A DNA stretch of 64,000 nucleotides from Burkholderia sp. GAS332 (GCA_900142905.1 FSRV01000002.1:248001-312000); one strand, 5' to 3'; counted from the stretch's first letter, positions 43,301-52,664 are shown. Numbers and translations are program-made. Notes: a model not told the origin generated them from the letters alone.

Positions 43301-44119
43301 ATGCAAACCCGACGGACCTTCCTTGCCTCCGCATCCAAAGCGGCGACGCTGCCAGTTCTGGCATCCGCGCTTGGCGCATGCGGCGGCAACAGCCTTTCCG
43401 CCACTACGCCGATCTCTGACGCCGAACTTCAGGCGCAGATGATCGGCAAGCTGAACGCGCAACTCAATGACACCACCACGGGCAATACCCTCGAGCCGTA
43501 CATGATGGACGTGGGCTTCACGTGGGACCTTCCGCTGATTCCCGCAGCACAGGTCAACACCATCGTTGCCTATAGCTTTGGCAACCGGCCGAACGCGGCG
43601 AGTGGCAATACGGCGAGCAACGGCGCCAACCAGGCCGCGCTTCCCGATCCCGGGCCGATCAATGAAGAGCTCGCCGATGCGGTCCATCAGATCTATCAGT
43701 TGAATCCGGTGAAAGTCTTCGCGCAGTGGGAAATCGCGCGCTTTCTCGTGTCCAAGTATCAGATGAACAGCACGAATCTGCATTCCATCGAACCGATCGT
43801 CGCCAGTGACGGTTCGATCACCTACCTCAGTACGGACGGTGTGGCGGCCGCTATCGTCGCGCTCGAAGGCGGTGCCGCGGCGATGGGGAACGTGGCGGTG
43901 GTCGGCCATCGCGACCATGCGAAGCGTTGCATTCTGACGTCCGTGGGCCGCGGCATGAAAGCCTATGCGGTGAAGGAAGTGACGCTGCCGGTCAATTACG
44001 ATTCCTTGTCGGGGCAGCCGTGGACTCGCAATCGCGGGCTTTATCTGGTGCATGACATGTATGCGCAATGGGCGCTCAAGGCCCTAACCGCAACCGCCCA
44101 AGCCTATCCGCAAGGCTAA
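43301..44119 (+). CDS. Tat-exported lipoprotein of unknown function, copy 1
   Basis: The 272-residue product begins MQTRRTFLASAS, a twin-arginine signal, and has a lipobox-like SALGAC, so it is probably a Tat-exported lipoprotein. The mature part is similar throughout to the next gene: PISDAELQ, LNDTT, WDLPLIPAAQ, AYSFGNRP, PGPINEELADAVHQ, FAQWEIA, VVGHRDHAKRCILTS and GMKAYAVKEVTLPVNYD. The VVxHRDxAKR segment faintly recalls ElyC/SanA/YdcF proteins, but the family cannot be fixed. Tat export implies folding before transport, often with a cofactor. Confidence 0.65.
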   Translation: MQTRRTFLASASKAATLPVLASALGACGGNSLSATTPISDAELQAQMIGKLNAQLNDTTTGNTLEPYMMDVGFTWDLPLIPAAQVNTIVAYSFGNRPNAASGNTASNGANQAALPDPGPINEELADAVHQIYQLNPVKVFAQWEIARFLVSKYQMNSTNLHSIEPIVASDGSITYLSTDGVAAAIVALEGGAAAMGNVAVVGHRDHAKRCILTSVGRGMKAYAVKEVTLPVNYDSLSGQPWTRNRGLYLVHDMYAQWALKALTATAQAYPQG

Positions 44120-44155
44120 AACACGTCACGTCATCACAGAACAACAAGGCAACTC

Positions 44156-44974
44156 ATGTCATCCCGCCGTCAATTTCTGATCTCGACATCGGCCGCCGCG
44201 GTGCTGCCGGCCGCAGCCGCCATGCTCGCCGTGAGCAGCAAGGCCTGGGCTAGCGACGCGCCCATTTCCGACGCCGAACTCCAGCGTCAAATGCTTGCAA
44301 AGCTCAATGTGGAGTTGAACGATTCCACGATCGCGAGCACCGAAGCGCCGTATCTCCAGGACATCTTCTTTAGCTGGGATCTTCCCTCGATTCCCGTCGC
44401 TCAGATCGGCGCGATCGTCGCGTACAGCTTCGGTGACCGGCCGGCTGCTGCAAGCGGCGCTAATGCCACGAGCGGAACTGGTCAATCGCAACTGCCGCAA
44501 CCCGGTCCGATTAACGAAGAGATCGCGGATGCCGTGCATCAACTGGTTCAGTCGAAGCCGGTGATGGTGTACGCCCAATGGGAAGTGGCCAGCGTGCTCA
44601 CGGCGAAATACCAGATGAGCAGCGCGAACCTTCAATCGATCAAGCCGCCTACCGTCGCGAGCAATGGCACGATCAGCTATCCGGCTCTCGACGATGTAGC
44701 GGCTGCGATCATCGCGCTTCAAGGCACTGCTGCAGCGCTCGGCACGGTGGCGGTCGTCACGCACCGTGACCAGGCAAAGCGCGCGATTCAGACCTCGCGC
44801 GCACACGGTATGAACGCTTATGCGGCTCAAGGCGTGACCTTGCCGGTCGACTACGATGCACAGGCGTCACAGCCTGCGAATCGTCGTCGCGATCTCTATC
44901 TGTTGAACGACATGATGAACCAGTTCGCTACCTTGCGGGCGAACCTCATCGCCCAGCAGTATCCCAACGGATAA
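44156..44974 (+). CDS. Tat-exported protein of unknown function, copy 2
   Basis: The 272-residue product begins MSSRRQFLISTS and has a signal peptidase I-type site (AWA-S) rather than a lipobox, so it should be free in the periplasm. It is the tandem paralog of the gene 36 bases upstream and has the same length. Conserved between the copies are the WDLP, PGPINEE[LI]ADAVHQ, [FY]AQWE and HRDxAK segments. Duplication followed by a change of anchoring suggests a membrane-bound and a soluble partner. No function is recognised. Confidence 0.65.
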   Translation: MSSRRQFLISTSAAAVLPAAAAMLAVSSKAWASDAPISDAELQRQMLAKLNVELNDSTIASTEAPYLQDIFFSWDLPSIPVAQIGAIVAYSFGDRPAAASGANATSGTGQSQLPQPGPINEEIADAVHQLVQSKPVMVYAQWEVASVLTAKYQMSSANLQSIKPPTVASNGTISYPALDDVAAAIIALQGTAAALGTVAVVTHRDQAKRAIQTSRAHGMNAYAAQGVTLPVDYDAQASQPANRRRDLYLLNDMMNQFATLRANLIAQQYPNG

Positions 44975-45089
44975 CGTGTTTGCGCGCGGCGCATGTGCCG
45001 TGCACGTGCAGTGTGGGTAAGCGTACTGAATAAAAACGCCATGGGCCTTAGTTTGGCGGACAAACCTTCTTGTCCGATTCCAGACGCTC

Positions 45090-46241
45090 ATGGCACCCAC
45101 CGGCAAACAACATTGCGACACCTTAGACCTGATCCGCGCGCTGGCGGCAGGCGCGGTGTGCATCAGTCATTTGCGCAATCTGATGTTCGTCGACTACCGC
45201 TCGAGTGCCGGTATCGGACTTGCGGGCAAGGCGTTCTATTTCCTCAGTAACTACGGCCATACCGCGGTGATCGTTTTCTTCCTGCTGAGCGGCTATTTTG
45301 TCGGCGGCTCGGTGCTGCGGCAGGTCGAGGCGGGAACATGGAGTTGGCAGCGCTATCTGACCGAGCGCATGTCGCGGCTATGGATCGTGCTGATCCCGGC
45401 CTTGCTGCTGACGCTGTTCTGGGACCGCATGGGGATCACGCTGGCAGGCGGGCCTTTTTATCTTGGGACCGAGGGCACGTTCGATCAGCAGATCAATGTC
45501 GCCTCGCACCTCGGTCAGGCGACGCTGCTGTGCAATCTCGCGTTCCTGCAGACGCTCGCGTGCGGCACCTATGGGTCCAACGGACCGTTGTGGAGCCTCG
45601 CTAACGAGTTCTGGTACTACATGTGGTTTCCCGCGTGCTATGTATTGCTGCGCCGGCGCCGCGGATTCAGCGCCATTGCCGCGGCGGGGCTCGCGCTGGG
45701 CACCATGCTCGCATTTCCTTCGTTGCTGAGCGGGTTCGGATTGTGGATGCTTGGCGTCGCACTCGTGCTGCTTGAAAAGCGCTTCCCGGCACGCAGCACG
45801 CGAACAGGTTTGCCGTGGTTCACGCTCGCCAGCGGGGCAGTTTTCATTGCGGCGCTGGTGTTATCGCGCATATTCCTATTGAGTAACGACTGGATTGTCG
45901 GCGTGCCGTGTTTCGTGTTCCTGCGCTGCATACTGTGGGAAAACGTTCGCCTGCGTCCGGCGCCGCTGTCGCGTATTGCGGTTCTCTTTTCCGGATTCTC
46001 GTATTCGCTGTATCTGACGCACTTCTCATTCATTCTGTTTGTCGCGGCGGTCGTGGTCGGGCAGCGCATCCAGTTCGATGGCCGGGGCGCGCTGGTGTTC
46101 GTGGCCATGCTGGTTGTCTGCTATGTGTACGCGTTCGCGGTGTACTTGCTGTTCGAGCAGAATACGAAACGCGTGCAACGTGGCATCCGGCAGTTCCGTT
46201 TTCTGCGGGCCAAGCCTGATCCAGCCACGCCGCATAGCTGA
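45090..46241 (+). CDS. Acyltransferase family 3 membrane protein (OafA-like)
   Basis: The 383-residue product has about 10 membrane segments. LDLIRALAAGAVCISHLRN holds the conserved His-Arg region, NYGHTAVIVFFLLSGYFVGG is the family's second motif, and GPLWSLANEFWYYMWFPACYVLLRR is the third. Such enzymes put acetyl or other acyl groups on cell-surface sugars or lipids from the inner membrane. Neighbours give no clue to the acceptor. The gene is flanked by gaps of over 100 bases and appears to be single. Confidence 0.85.
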   Translation: MAPTGKQHCDTLDLIRALAAGAVCISHLRNLMFVDYRSSAGIGLAGKAFYFLSNYGHTAVIVFFLLSGYFVGGSVLRQVEAGTWSWQRYLTERMSRLWIVLIPALLLTLFWDRMGITLAGGPFYLGTEGTFDQQINVASHLGQATLLCNLAFLQTLACGTYGSNGPLWSLANEFWYYMWFPACYVLLRRRRGFSAIAAAGLALGTMLAFPSLLSGFGLWMLGVALVLLEKRFPARSTRTGLPWFTLASGAVFIAALVLSRIFLLSNDWIVGVPCFVFLRCILWENVRLRPAPLSRIAVLFSGFSYSLYLTHFSFILFVAAVVVGQRIQFDGRGALVFVAMLVVCYVYAFAVYLLFEQNTKRVQRGIRQFRFLRAKPDPATPHS

Positions 46242-46357
46242 TTGTCGTGGCAGTACCCCTTAACTTAATCTGCATCATTGAATCGCCACCAATCGGGAAA
46301 CCCCTAGCATCCTGCATCGATGGTTCGCGTTAGTCTCTTCAAAAGAGGAGACGATCC

Positions 46358-46606
46358 ATGAGACAAGCGTTCAATATTGCTGTGGTGTTGTTGCTTGGCT
46401 ATTTGATGGCGGATAGGGCGCTGATGCGCGCGCAAGCCGGAGAAATGGGAACAATTACGTGCCACCAAGGCGCGGAGATGGTCAAATCGAACGCGTTGAA
46501 AAAGGGCTTCGGTGACGCCGGGGCCAGCAGCCAGGGTGAGAATTTCCTGTCGAGTTGTCTCGTCACGGGTCGTGGCCAGGTGGGCGATCTGATCGCCCGC
46601 GAATGA
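46358..46606 (+). CDS. Small protein with N-terminal hydrophobic segment
   Basis: The 82-residue product starts at ATG 46358, behind GAGGAG. Residues 5-19 (FNIAVVLLLGYLMAD) form a signal or anchor; the rest is polar with two cysteines (ITCHQGAEM, LSSCLVTG) that could form a disulphide in the periplasm. No family is recognised. The strong ribosome site and the signal segment are the main reasons to believe it. Confidence 0.5.
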   Translation: MRQAFNIAVVLLLGYLMADRALMRAQAGEMGTITCHQGAEMVKSNALKKGFGDAGASSQGENFLSSCLVTGRGQVGDLIARE

Positions 46607-46880
46607 CGCAAGCAGCCTGTCGCCGCTGAGGCGCGAAGAGGCGTAGCGACACATCAAGAAAAAGCGCCCAGACCGTGAAGGTCCAGGCGAAGTCATCGGG
46701 AGCCCGATGACGGAGGTATCGAATACAGAACTGGCCCGCGATCGGGGATGCTCGGTCGCGGGCCAGTTCGTTTGAATCTGAGCGCGCGGCTGTGTTGCGC
46801 GCTTGGCGGTCGATCAGGGCAAACGGGGTGGCCTCTGCGGTGGGTTCCGCTGGGCAGCCAGGTTGCCAGCAGGGTTACCC

Positions 46881-46936
46881 GCTGAGTTGCCGAAGCTGAG
46901 TTGCCGAAGCTGAGTTGCCGAAGCTTAGTTGCCGAA
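46881..46936. repeat. Four tandem copies of a 14-base unit at a gene end
   Basis: GCTGAGTTGCCGAA is repeated at 46881, 46895, 46909 and 46923 (the last with one change). On the minus strand the last copy holds the final codons (Phe-Gly-Asn) and stop of the DUF4148 gene; the other copies lie just beyond the stop. Confidence 0.6.
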
Positions 46937-47242
46937 GTAAATCGACTTCGGACCGTTCGCCGGAACCGGGTGGCCCGACTGCGACGAACCACTTACCACA
47001 CCACCGTAACCACTTTCCGCCGCTTGTGCGACGCCGTTTTGCGCGTTGACACGGGCTTGCGCAGCCTGAATGTCAGCCGGGTAGTACGGGTCGGCACGGC
47101 CCGGATGGTAGCCGGCCTTTTCGAGTTGAACCAGTTCTGCGCGCACCTGGGCGCGGGTCACGGGCTGGTTGGACTGCGCAAACGCAGCAACAGGAGCGGC
47201 CAGCACAGCAGCGATAACAACGGCTTGAATGAGCGATTTCAT
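46925..47242 (-). CDS. Exported DUF4148 protein
   Basis: The 105-residue product has a signal peptide ending AAFAQ, then PVTRAQVRAELVQLEKAGYHPGRADPYYPADIQAAQARV, the hallmark of the DUF4148 family that is abundant in Burkholderiales. Function is unknown; the proteins are small and periplasmic. GGAGG precedes the ATG at 47242. The gene's last codons lie in a 14-base tandem repeat. Confidence 0.85.
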   Translation of the reverse strand: MKSLIQAVVIAAVLAAPVAAFAQSNQPVTRAQVRAELVQLEKAGYHPGRADPYYPADIQAAQARVNAQNGVAQAAESGYGGVVSGSSQSGHPVPANGPKSIYFGN

Positions 47243-47374
47243 GATGAACTACCTCCAGTTCGGTCTTTATCGTGCTACGAGCGGTGTTGTTCGTAGCCAG
47301 TGATTGCATTGTAGTTTTGCGATCCGGCCGGAGTAATCGTCGATTCAGGTAAGGTTTGTTGCGGAATTTGAGAT

Positions 47375-47404
47375 AAAAAAGGGGCGCCGATGGCGCCCCT
47401 TTTC
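47375..47404 (-). terminator. Bidirectional rho-independent terminator
   Basis: GGGGCGCC-GAT-GGCGCCCC with A6 on the left and T4 on the right gives a perfect 8-base-pair stem with T-runs on both strands. It ends the minus-strand ABC importer operon (stop at 47427) and would also stop transcription coming from the left. Confidence 0.8.
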
Positions 47405-47426
47405 CCTATACGGCTCGGCGGTCAAC

Positions 47427-48290
47427 TCAAACCGCCGCCGGCCGCCACTTCAACAATCGCTGTTCGACCGCAGTCAACAGATAGTCCGCGGCCAGTGCGA
47501 CCACAGCCAGCACAATCATTGCCGCGAACACGCCGCTTGCATTGAACGCGCCTTGCGCCGTGGAGATCAGCAGGCCGATACCTTGCTTCGAACCGAGGAA
47601 TTCGCCCACCACCGCACCGACCAGCGCAAAGCCGAAACTCACATGCAAACTGGCAAGAATCCAGCTCAATGCCGACGGAATCACCACCGAGGTCGTCACC
47701 TGACGGCGCGACGCACCGAGAATCTGCGCGTTCGCGATCATGTAGCGGTCCGCTTCACGCACGCCCTGGAACGCATTGGCGAACACGACGAAGAACACCA
47801 TCACCACTGCCAGCGCCACCTTCGACGCCATCCCGAGACCGAGCGCGATCACGAACACCGAGCCGAGCACCACGCGGGGAATCGAGTTGGCGATCTTGAT
47901 GTAGAGGCTGAACACGTCGGAGAGCAGCTTGTTGCGGCCGAGCACGATGCCGCAGAACACCCCCGCTACCGAACCGATGATGAAGCCGAGCCCGGTTTCT
48001 TCAAGCGTGACCCACACCTGGGTCAAGAGCGGTCCTTGCGAGGTGCCGTTCACGAACCAGTCGACGATCTGATCGAAAATCGCACTCGGCATCGAGAAGA
48101 AGAACGGATCGATCCACTTCAGGCGCGCGGACAATTCCCACCCGCCGAGCACCACCACCAGCACGACAATGCGCAGCGTAATCACCAGCGCATGGCGTTG
48201 CCGGATGCGTTTTTGCGCGATGCGTTCGACGTGTGCGAGCGACGCTGCATCGATACCCGAAGGCATCATCTGTTGAGGGGTCGTAGACAT
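47427..48290 (-). CDS. ABC importer permease, SsuC/TauC/NrtB type
   Basis: The 287-residue product has six membrane segments and the BPD_transp_1 EAA-like loop (AFQGVREADRYMIANAQILGASRRQVTTSVVIPSALSWILASLH, in parts). It forms the channel for the ATPase at 48307 and the binding protein at 49183. Order in the operon is binding protein, ATPase, permease. The family takes up nitrate, sulfonates, taurine, pyrimidine precursors or aromatic acids; the substrate cannot be told from the sequence. Confidence 0.9.
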   Translation of the reverse strand: MSTTPQQMMPSGIDAASLAHVERIAQKRIRQRHALVITLRIVVLVVVLGGWELSARLKWIDPFFFSMPSAIFDQIVDWFVNGTSQGPLLTQVWVTLEETGLGFIIGSVAGVFCGIVLGRNKLLSDVFSLYIKIANSIPRVVLGSVFVIALGLGMASKVALAVVMVFFVVFANAFQGVREADRYMIANAQILGASRRQVTTSVVIPSALSWILASLHVSFGFALVGAVVGEFLGSKQGIGLLISTAQGAFNASGVFAAMIVLAVVALAADYLLTAVEQRLLKWRPAAV

Positions 48291-48306
48291 GTTTGCCGTT
48301 CCTTGA

Positions 48307-49101
48307 TTAACCGATCTGCACTTCTTCGCGCAGGTCGTGCCAGATGTCGCGCGAGATTTCGATAAAACGCGGGTCGTAGCGAACCTCCGACGTGACGCGC
48401 GGACGCGGCAGATCGATTTCGTACACCTTCTTCAGCGTGGCCGGGCGCGCGGTCAACACGAACACGCGATCCGCCAGCGCAATCGCTTCCTCGAGATCGT
48501 GTGTGACGAACACTACCGAGCCGGCGCCGCCCCACAGTTGCAGCAGTTCGTCTTGCATCAGCGTGCGGGTTTGCATGTCGAGCGCCGAGAAGGGCTCGTC
48601 CATCAGCAGGATTTCCGGCTTGTTGATGAAGGTTTGCGCGAGCGCCACGCGCTTTCTCATGCCGCCGGACAGTTGATGCGGATAGTGCTTGCCGAATTTG
48701 TCGAGGCCGACACGGCGCAGCCATTCGTTGGCTTCGTCGTACGCGGCGGATTTCGAGCGGCCGCGATACAGCGGGCCGGCCGCCACGTTGTCCAGCACCG
48801 AGCGCCACGGAAACACGGCGTCGGCCTGAAACACGAAGCCGATACGCGGATCGATGCCGTCCACCGGCGCGCCCATCACGCGCACTTCGCCGGTGGTGGG
48901 TTTCAGCAAGCCGGTGATCATGCTGAGCGTGGTCGACTTGCCGCAACCCGTCGGGCCGACCACCGCGACGAACTCGCCGCGCGCCACCGACATGCTGAAG
49001 TCGCGCAACGCGATCGTCGCTTTGCCATCCGGAGAAATGAAACGGCACGATACGTGGAGCAGCTCGATGGCGGGCGTATCGCGGGACATAGGTTGATTCA
49101 T
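48307..49101 (-). CDS. ABC importer ATPase, SsuB/TauB type
   Basis: The 264-residue product has Walker A GPTGCGKST, Q-loop FVFQADAVFPWRSV, signature LSGGMRKRVALAQ, Walker B ILLMDEPFSALD and switch His in VFVTHDLEEAIAL. It powers the permease gene that follows 16 bases downstream. The VFQ...FPWRSVLDNV segment is typical of the nitrate/sulfonate/taurine group. Confidence 0.92.
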   Translation of the reverse strand: MNQPMSRDTPAIELLHVSCRFISPDGKATIALRDFSMSVARGEFVAVVGPTGCGKSTTLSMITGLLKPTTGEVRVMGAPVDGIDPRIGFVFQADAVFPWRSVLDNVAAGPLYRGRSKSAAYDEANEWLRRVGLDKFGKHYPHQLSGGMRKRVALAQTFINKPEILLMDEPFSALDMQTRTLMQDELLQLWGGAGSVVFVTHDLEEAIALADRVFVLTARPATLKKVYEIDLPRPRVTSEVRYDPRFIEISRDIWHDLREEVQIG

Positions 49102-49156
49102 CGGCGGGTGCCTCGGGGTTCTCTTGATGTTGAAAGGGCGTGACTTCGAGGGCGTC

Positions 49157-49184
49157 GCTTCTGGAGCGTTGCTTCTGGAGCGTT
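49157..49184. repeat. 14-base direct repeat at the end of the binding-protein gene
   Basis: GCTTCTGGAGCGTT occurs twice in a row (49157-49170, 49171-49184), abutting the minus-strand stop codon of the substrate-binding protein. It resembles the 14-base tandem repeat at 46881 in its position, though not in sequence. Confidence 0.5.
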
Positions 49185-50202
49185 ATTTCGCCGCGGTCTT
49201 GACCGCTGCCGACACGTAGTCGTTGGTGTAGGTCTTGGCGAGGTCGATATGCTTGCCCTTCACCGAAGGATTGAACGCCGATAGCACCTTCAGGACCGTG
49301 TCCGGGCCGTCGGCCGGCATCTTGCCGTCCTTGGTGAACATCGGCAGCGACGCCTTCAGCGCGCCGACGTACAGGTCCTTGTTGTTGCCGTAGTAGTCCT
49401 TCGGCATCTTCGCCGCGATCTCTTCCGCGCTATGCGTCGCGATGAAGTTCAGCGTCTTCGCGAACGCGTGCGCGAGTTTCGCGGCCTCGTCCTTGTGCGA
49501 TTCGGCCCATGTGCGCTGCACGTAGAAGCTCGAACCCGGATACGTGCCGCCGAGCGCGGCGCGCGTGCCTTCCAGCGTGCGCATATCGACCAGCACCTTG
49601 GCGTCGCCGGTCTTCAGCAGTTGCGAGACGGTCGGCTCCGTGGTCATGCCGGCATCGATACGGTTCTGCTTGATGGCGGCGATAAAGCTGTTGTCCGCAC
49701 CGACCGGCAGCAGCGTGTATTGCGTCGACGGCACGCCCGCGCGTTGCGCGAGGTATTGCGTGAGGAAGCTGGTCGACGAGCCGAGGCCGGTCACGCCCAG
49801 CGTCTTGCCCTTCGAATCGGCCATGCTCTTGAAGGTCTCCGCCGACTTGGTGGAGACCATTTCCACTTCGCCCGGCACCTGGCCGAAAATCACCAGCGCC
49901 TGGACTTCCTTGCCCTTGCTCTGCAGGTCGATGGTGTGATCGTAGAAGCCCACCACGCCTTGCACCGCGCCCGCGAGCAGTTCGTTTTCCGCATCCACGC
50001 CGGCCGGTTGCGAGAGGATTTCGACGTCGAGGCCTTCGTCCTTGAAGTAGCCGAGCTGCTCCGTGAGCTTGGCGGGCAGATAGATGATCTTGGTGGCGCC
50101 GCCGACCATGATCGTCAGCTTCTCGGCGTGAGCCGCGGCTGAAGCAGCGGCAAGGGTGAACGCAACACCTGACACAGCGGCAATCTGGCGCAAGCTACGC
50201 AT
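49183..50202 (-). CDS. ABC importer substrate-binding protein (NMT1/THI5-like)
   Basis: The 339-residue product starts at ATG 50202 behind AAGGAG; the open frame reaches 50400 but the extra part is not signal-like. It has a signal peptide ending AHA-E, then LTIMVGGATKIIYLPAKLTEQLGYFKDEGLDVEI (in parts), the NMT1-like fold of nitrate/sulfonate/taurine/thiamin-precursor binding proteins, and GLGSSTSFLTQYLAQRAGV. It captures the substrate in the periplasm for the downstream ATPase and permease. It is divergent from a two-component system that may regulate it. Confidence 0.9.
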   Translation of the reverse strand: MRSLRQIAAVSGVAFTLAAASAAAHAEKLTIMVGGATKIIYLPAKLTEQLGYFKDEGLDVEILSQPAGVDAENELLAGAVQGVVGFYDHTIDLQSKGKEVQALVIFGQVPGEVEMVSTKSAETFKSMADSKGKTLGVTGLGSSTSFLTQYLAQRAGVPSTQYTLLPVGADNSFIAAIKQNRIDAGMTTEPTVSQLLKTGDAKVLVDMRTLEGTRAALGGTYPGSSFYVQRTWAESHKDEAAKLAHAFAKTLNFIATHSAEEIAAKMPKDYYGNNKDLYVGALKASLPMFTKDGKMPADGPDTVLKVLSAFNPSVKGKHIDLAKTYTNDYVSAAVKTAAK

Positions 50203-50483
50203 GAAGCAGTCTCCTTGGGTGTGGTCGCCGCTATGTGAGGATGCGGCGCTCTTTGAATGAATGACCGCGATTATAGAAATCGGAAACCTTCTGGCAGCTT
50301 TCTGCGCGGTGGGCAGATCATGGGTGTTAACCCGAGAATTCACCACAACCGTCGCGCCACCCCCAGGCAAACCCCACAACGTGTGCCACACACCACGCAA
50401 GCCGCGCGCAAAGCCCTTGTTTTACGGCACAATCGGCGTCCCGACTTTTGCCGCTCATTTGCCGCTTATTTGCCATTCATGCC

Positions 50484-51161
50484 ATGAAGCTGCTGCTCAT
50501 CGAAGACAACCCCACGCTGGCACACTGGCTCGCCAAGATGCTGGAGCAAGAGGCGTTCGCGCTCGATGCCGTGCAGGACGGCGACGCCGCCGACCGCTTG
50601 CTGCGCACCAATCACTACGACGTGATCCTGCTCGATCTGAATCTGCCGAAACTGTCGGGCAAGAACGTGCTGCGCCGTCTGCGCCAGCGCGGCGACGCCA
50701 CGCCGGTGCTGATCCTGACGGCGAGCGGGTCGATCGACGAAAAAGTGGAACTGCTCGGCGCCGGCGCGGACGACTACCTGGTCAAGCCGTTCGAAGTGCG
50801 CGAGCTGATTGCGCGGATCAAGGTGGCGATCCGGCGTCAGTCACCGTCGAAATCCAGCGAGGTGGTGTGCGGCGATCTCGCGTTCGATATCGACACGCGC
50901 CAATTCATGCTGAAGGGCGCGCCGCTGAACGTCACGCCGCGCGAGCGCTCGGTGCTCGAAACACTGATCCTGCGTTTGGGCAAGACCGTGACGAAGCCGG
51001 CGTTGGTCGACGCGATTTTCACGCTCGCGGACGAGCCGAGCGAGGACGCGGTCGAAATCTACATTTCGCGGCTGCGCAAGAAGCTTGACGGAAGTTCGGC
51101 AGCGATCGTCACTCTGCGTGGACTGGGCTATCTGCTGCGCAAGAAAGAAGATGACCAATAG
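50484..51161 (+). CDS. OmpR-family response regulator (TctD-like)
   Basis: The 225-residue product starts at ATG 50484 (MKLLLIEDNPTLAHWLAKML). It has a receiver domain with phospho-acceptor in VILLDLNLPKLSGK, Lys in DYLVKPFEVRELIARI, and a C-terminal winged helix (LNVTPRERSVLETLILRLGKTVTKPALVDAIF, EIYISRLRKKL). It resembles TctD and QseB. It overlaps the kinase gene by 11 bases, so the two are translated together. The divergent ABC importer is a possible target. Confidence 0.92.
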   Translation: MKLLLIEDNPTLAHWLAKMLEQEAFALDAVQDGDAADRLLRTNHYDVILLDLNLPKLSGKNVLRRLRQRGDATPVLILTASGSIDEKVELLGAGADDYLVKPFEVRELIARIKVAIRRQSPSKSSEVVCGDLAFDIDTRQFMLKGAPLNVTPRERSVLETLILRLGKTVTKPALVDAIFTLADEPSEDAVEIYISRLRKKLDGSSAAIVTLRGLGYLLRKKEDDQ

Positions 51162-52545
51162 CCTGCGCATGCGTTTGCTGTTGTGGCTGCTGGTGCCGCT
51201 CGCGTTGTACGTGTTCGTCACCGGCAAGGCCGAGTACGACAACGCGCGGCGCACGGCGGATCTGGTGCAGGACAATCAGCTGATCTCGTCGGCACGGATG
51301 ATCGCCGGCGAAGTGGAATGGGTGGATGGTTTTCTGCGCGTGGACGTGCCGCCTGCCGCGCTGGAAGTGTTCGTGTCGCCGTATCGCGATCAGGTGTTCT
51401 ACAGCGTGCGGGTCGACGACGGCCGGTTGCTGGCGGGCAGGCCGGATTTTCCGCAGCGCGCGGCGCTCTCGCCCGACACGGCCGATCACTACGACACCGA
51501 ACTTCATGGCCAGCCCGTACGTGCGGTCGGCCTCGTGCGTCTGATGTACGACAACGGCGCGACGCACCGCGTACGGGTGACAGTCGGCAAGACGGTGCGC
51601 TCGCGCGACGCGATGGCGCAGCAATTGTGGCAGCCGCAACTCGTGCGGCAGATCGAAATGATCGTGCTGGCCGTCGCGCTGGGGTGCATCGGCCTGACCT
51701 TCGAGTTGCGGCCCCTCATGAAAGTGAAGGAAGACGTTGCGGACCGCGACCCCATGCAGCTCGAGCCGATTCGCGTCGAGCGTCTGCATACCGAGTTGCG
51801 GCCCATCGTCGAAGCGATCAATCAATGTATCGCACGGCTCGGCGTACAGGTGGCCGCACAACGGCGTTTTATCGCCGACGCCGCGCATCAGTTGCGTACG
51901 CCGCTCACGCTGCTCGGCACGCAGTTGCAGTTCGCGCGCCAGCAGGACGGCCTGAATCCCGCGCTCGACGAAGCGCTCGCCGCGATGCACCGCAGTAACC
52001 GTTCGATGGTTGGGTTGACCAACAAGCTACTGTTGCTCGCGCAGGCGGAGGCCGCCGACAACAAGCAACTCGCGATGGAAACCGTCGATCTGGTACCGCT
52101 GGTCATGGAAGTGGTGGAGGATCTGGCGCTGCTCGCGCAGGCACGGGACATCGATCTCGGCGCGGAACTGAGCGGCCCCGCGCCGGTGGCTGGGCATCGC
52201 GGCCTGCTTCAGGCGCTGATCGCCAACCTCGCGGAGAACGCGATTCGTTATGCGGGCAATGGCGGGCACGTCACGGTCACAGTCAGCGCCCACGCGGATT
52301 CGGTCACCGTGTCGGTGCTGGACGACGGCCCCGGCATTCCGGCCGAGTCGCGCAGCCGCGTGTTCGAACCGTTTTTCCGGGCGTCGACGGACACCGAAGG
52401 AACGGGACTGGGCCTCGCCATCGTGCGCGAAATCGCGGACGCGCATCACGGAGCGATCACGCTCAAGCCAGGTGAGGGTAGTAAAGGCGTGCACATAACG
52501 GTCTCGTTTCCGCGTGCGTCGGCGGAAGGACCTCAGGCCGGTTAA
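51151..52545 (+). CDS. Sensor histidine kinase (TctE-like)
   Basis: The 464-residue product starts at ATG 51151 inside the regulator gene. It has a membrane segment (about 10-28), a periplasmic domain of the two-component sensor N-terminal type seen in TctE (MIAGEVEWVDGFLRVDVPPAALEVF and more), a second segment (about 168-190), the H box AQRRFIADAAHQLRTPLTLLGTQL, N box IANLAENAIRYAG, and G boxes DDGPGIP and TEGTGLGLAIVREIAD. TctE-type kinases sense tricarboxylates; the actual ligand is unknown. Confidence 0.92.
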   Translation: MTNSLRMRLLLWLLVPLALYVFVTGKAEYDNARRTADLVQDNQLISSARMIAGEVEWVDGFLRVDVPPAALEVFVSPYRDQVFYSVRVDDGRLLAGRPDFPQRAALSPDTADHYDTELHGQPVRAVGLVRLMYDNGATHRVRVTVGKTVRSRDAMAQQLWQPQLVRQIEMIVLAVALGCIGLTFELRPLMKVKEDVADRDPMQLEPIRVERLHTELRPIVEAINQCIARLGVQVAAQRRFIADAAHQLRTPLTLLGTQLQFARQQDGLNPALDEALAAMHRSNRSMVGLTNKLLLLAQAEAADNKQLAMETVDLVPLVMEVVEDLALLAQARDIDLGAELSGPAPVAGHRGLLQALIANLAENAIRYAGNGGHVTVTVSAHADSVTVSVLDDGPGIPAESRSRVFEPFFRASTDTEGTGLGLAIVREIADAHHGAITLKPGEGSKGVHITVSFPRASAEGPQAG

Positions 52546-52556
52546 ATCGGCCTTTT
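52535..52556 (+). terminator. Rho-independent terminator of the two-component operon
   Basis: AGGCCG (52535-52540) and CGGCCT (52548-52553) pair over a 7-base loop and are followed by TTT. The loop contains the stop region of the kinase gene. Confidence 0.6.
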
Positions 52557-52664
52557 GTCGGCCGAGGCCGCGGAACCTGTTAAGACCTCGAAGCTCGTCA
52601 AGCTGACGCCGCTGACGCGCTACCGGGCGCGAGCGATCAAAGCGGCCATCCGCGAAACAGCAGT

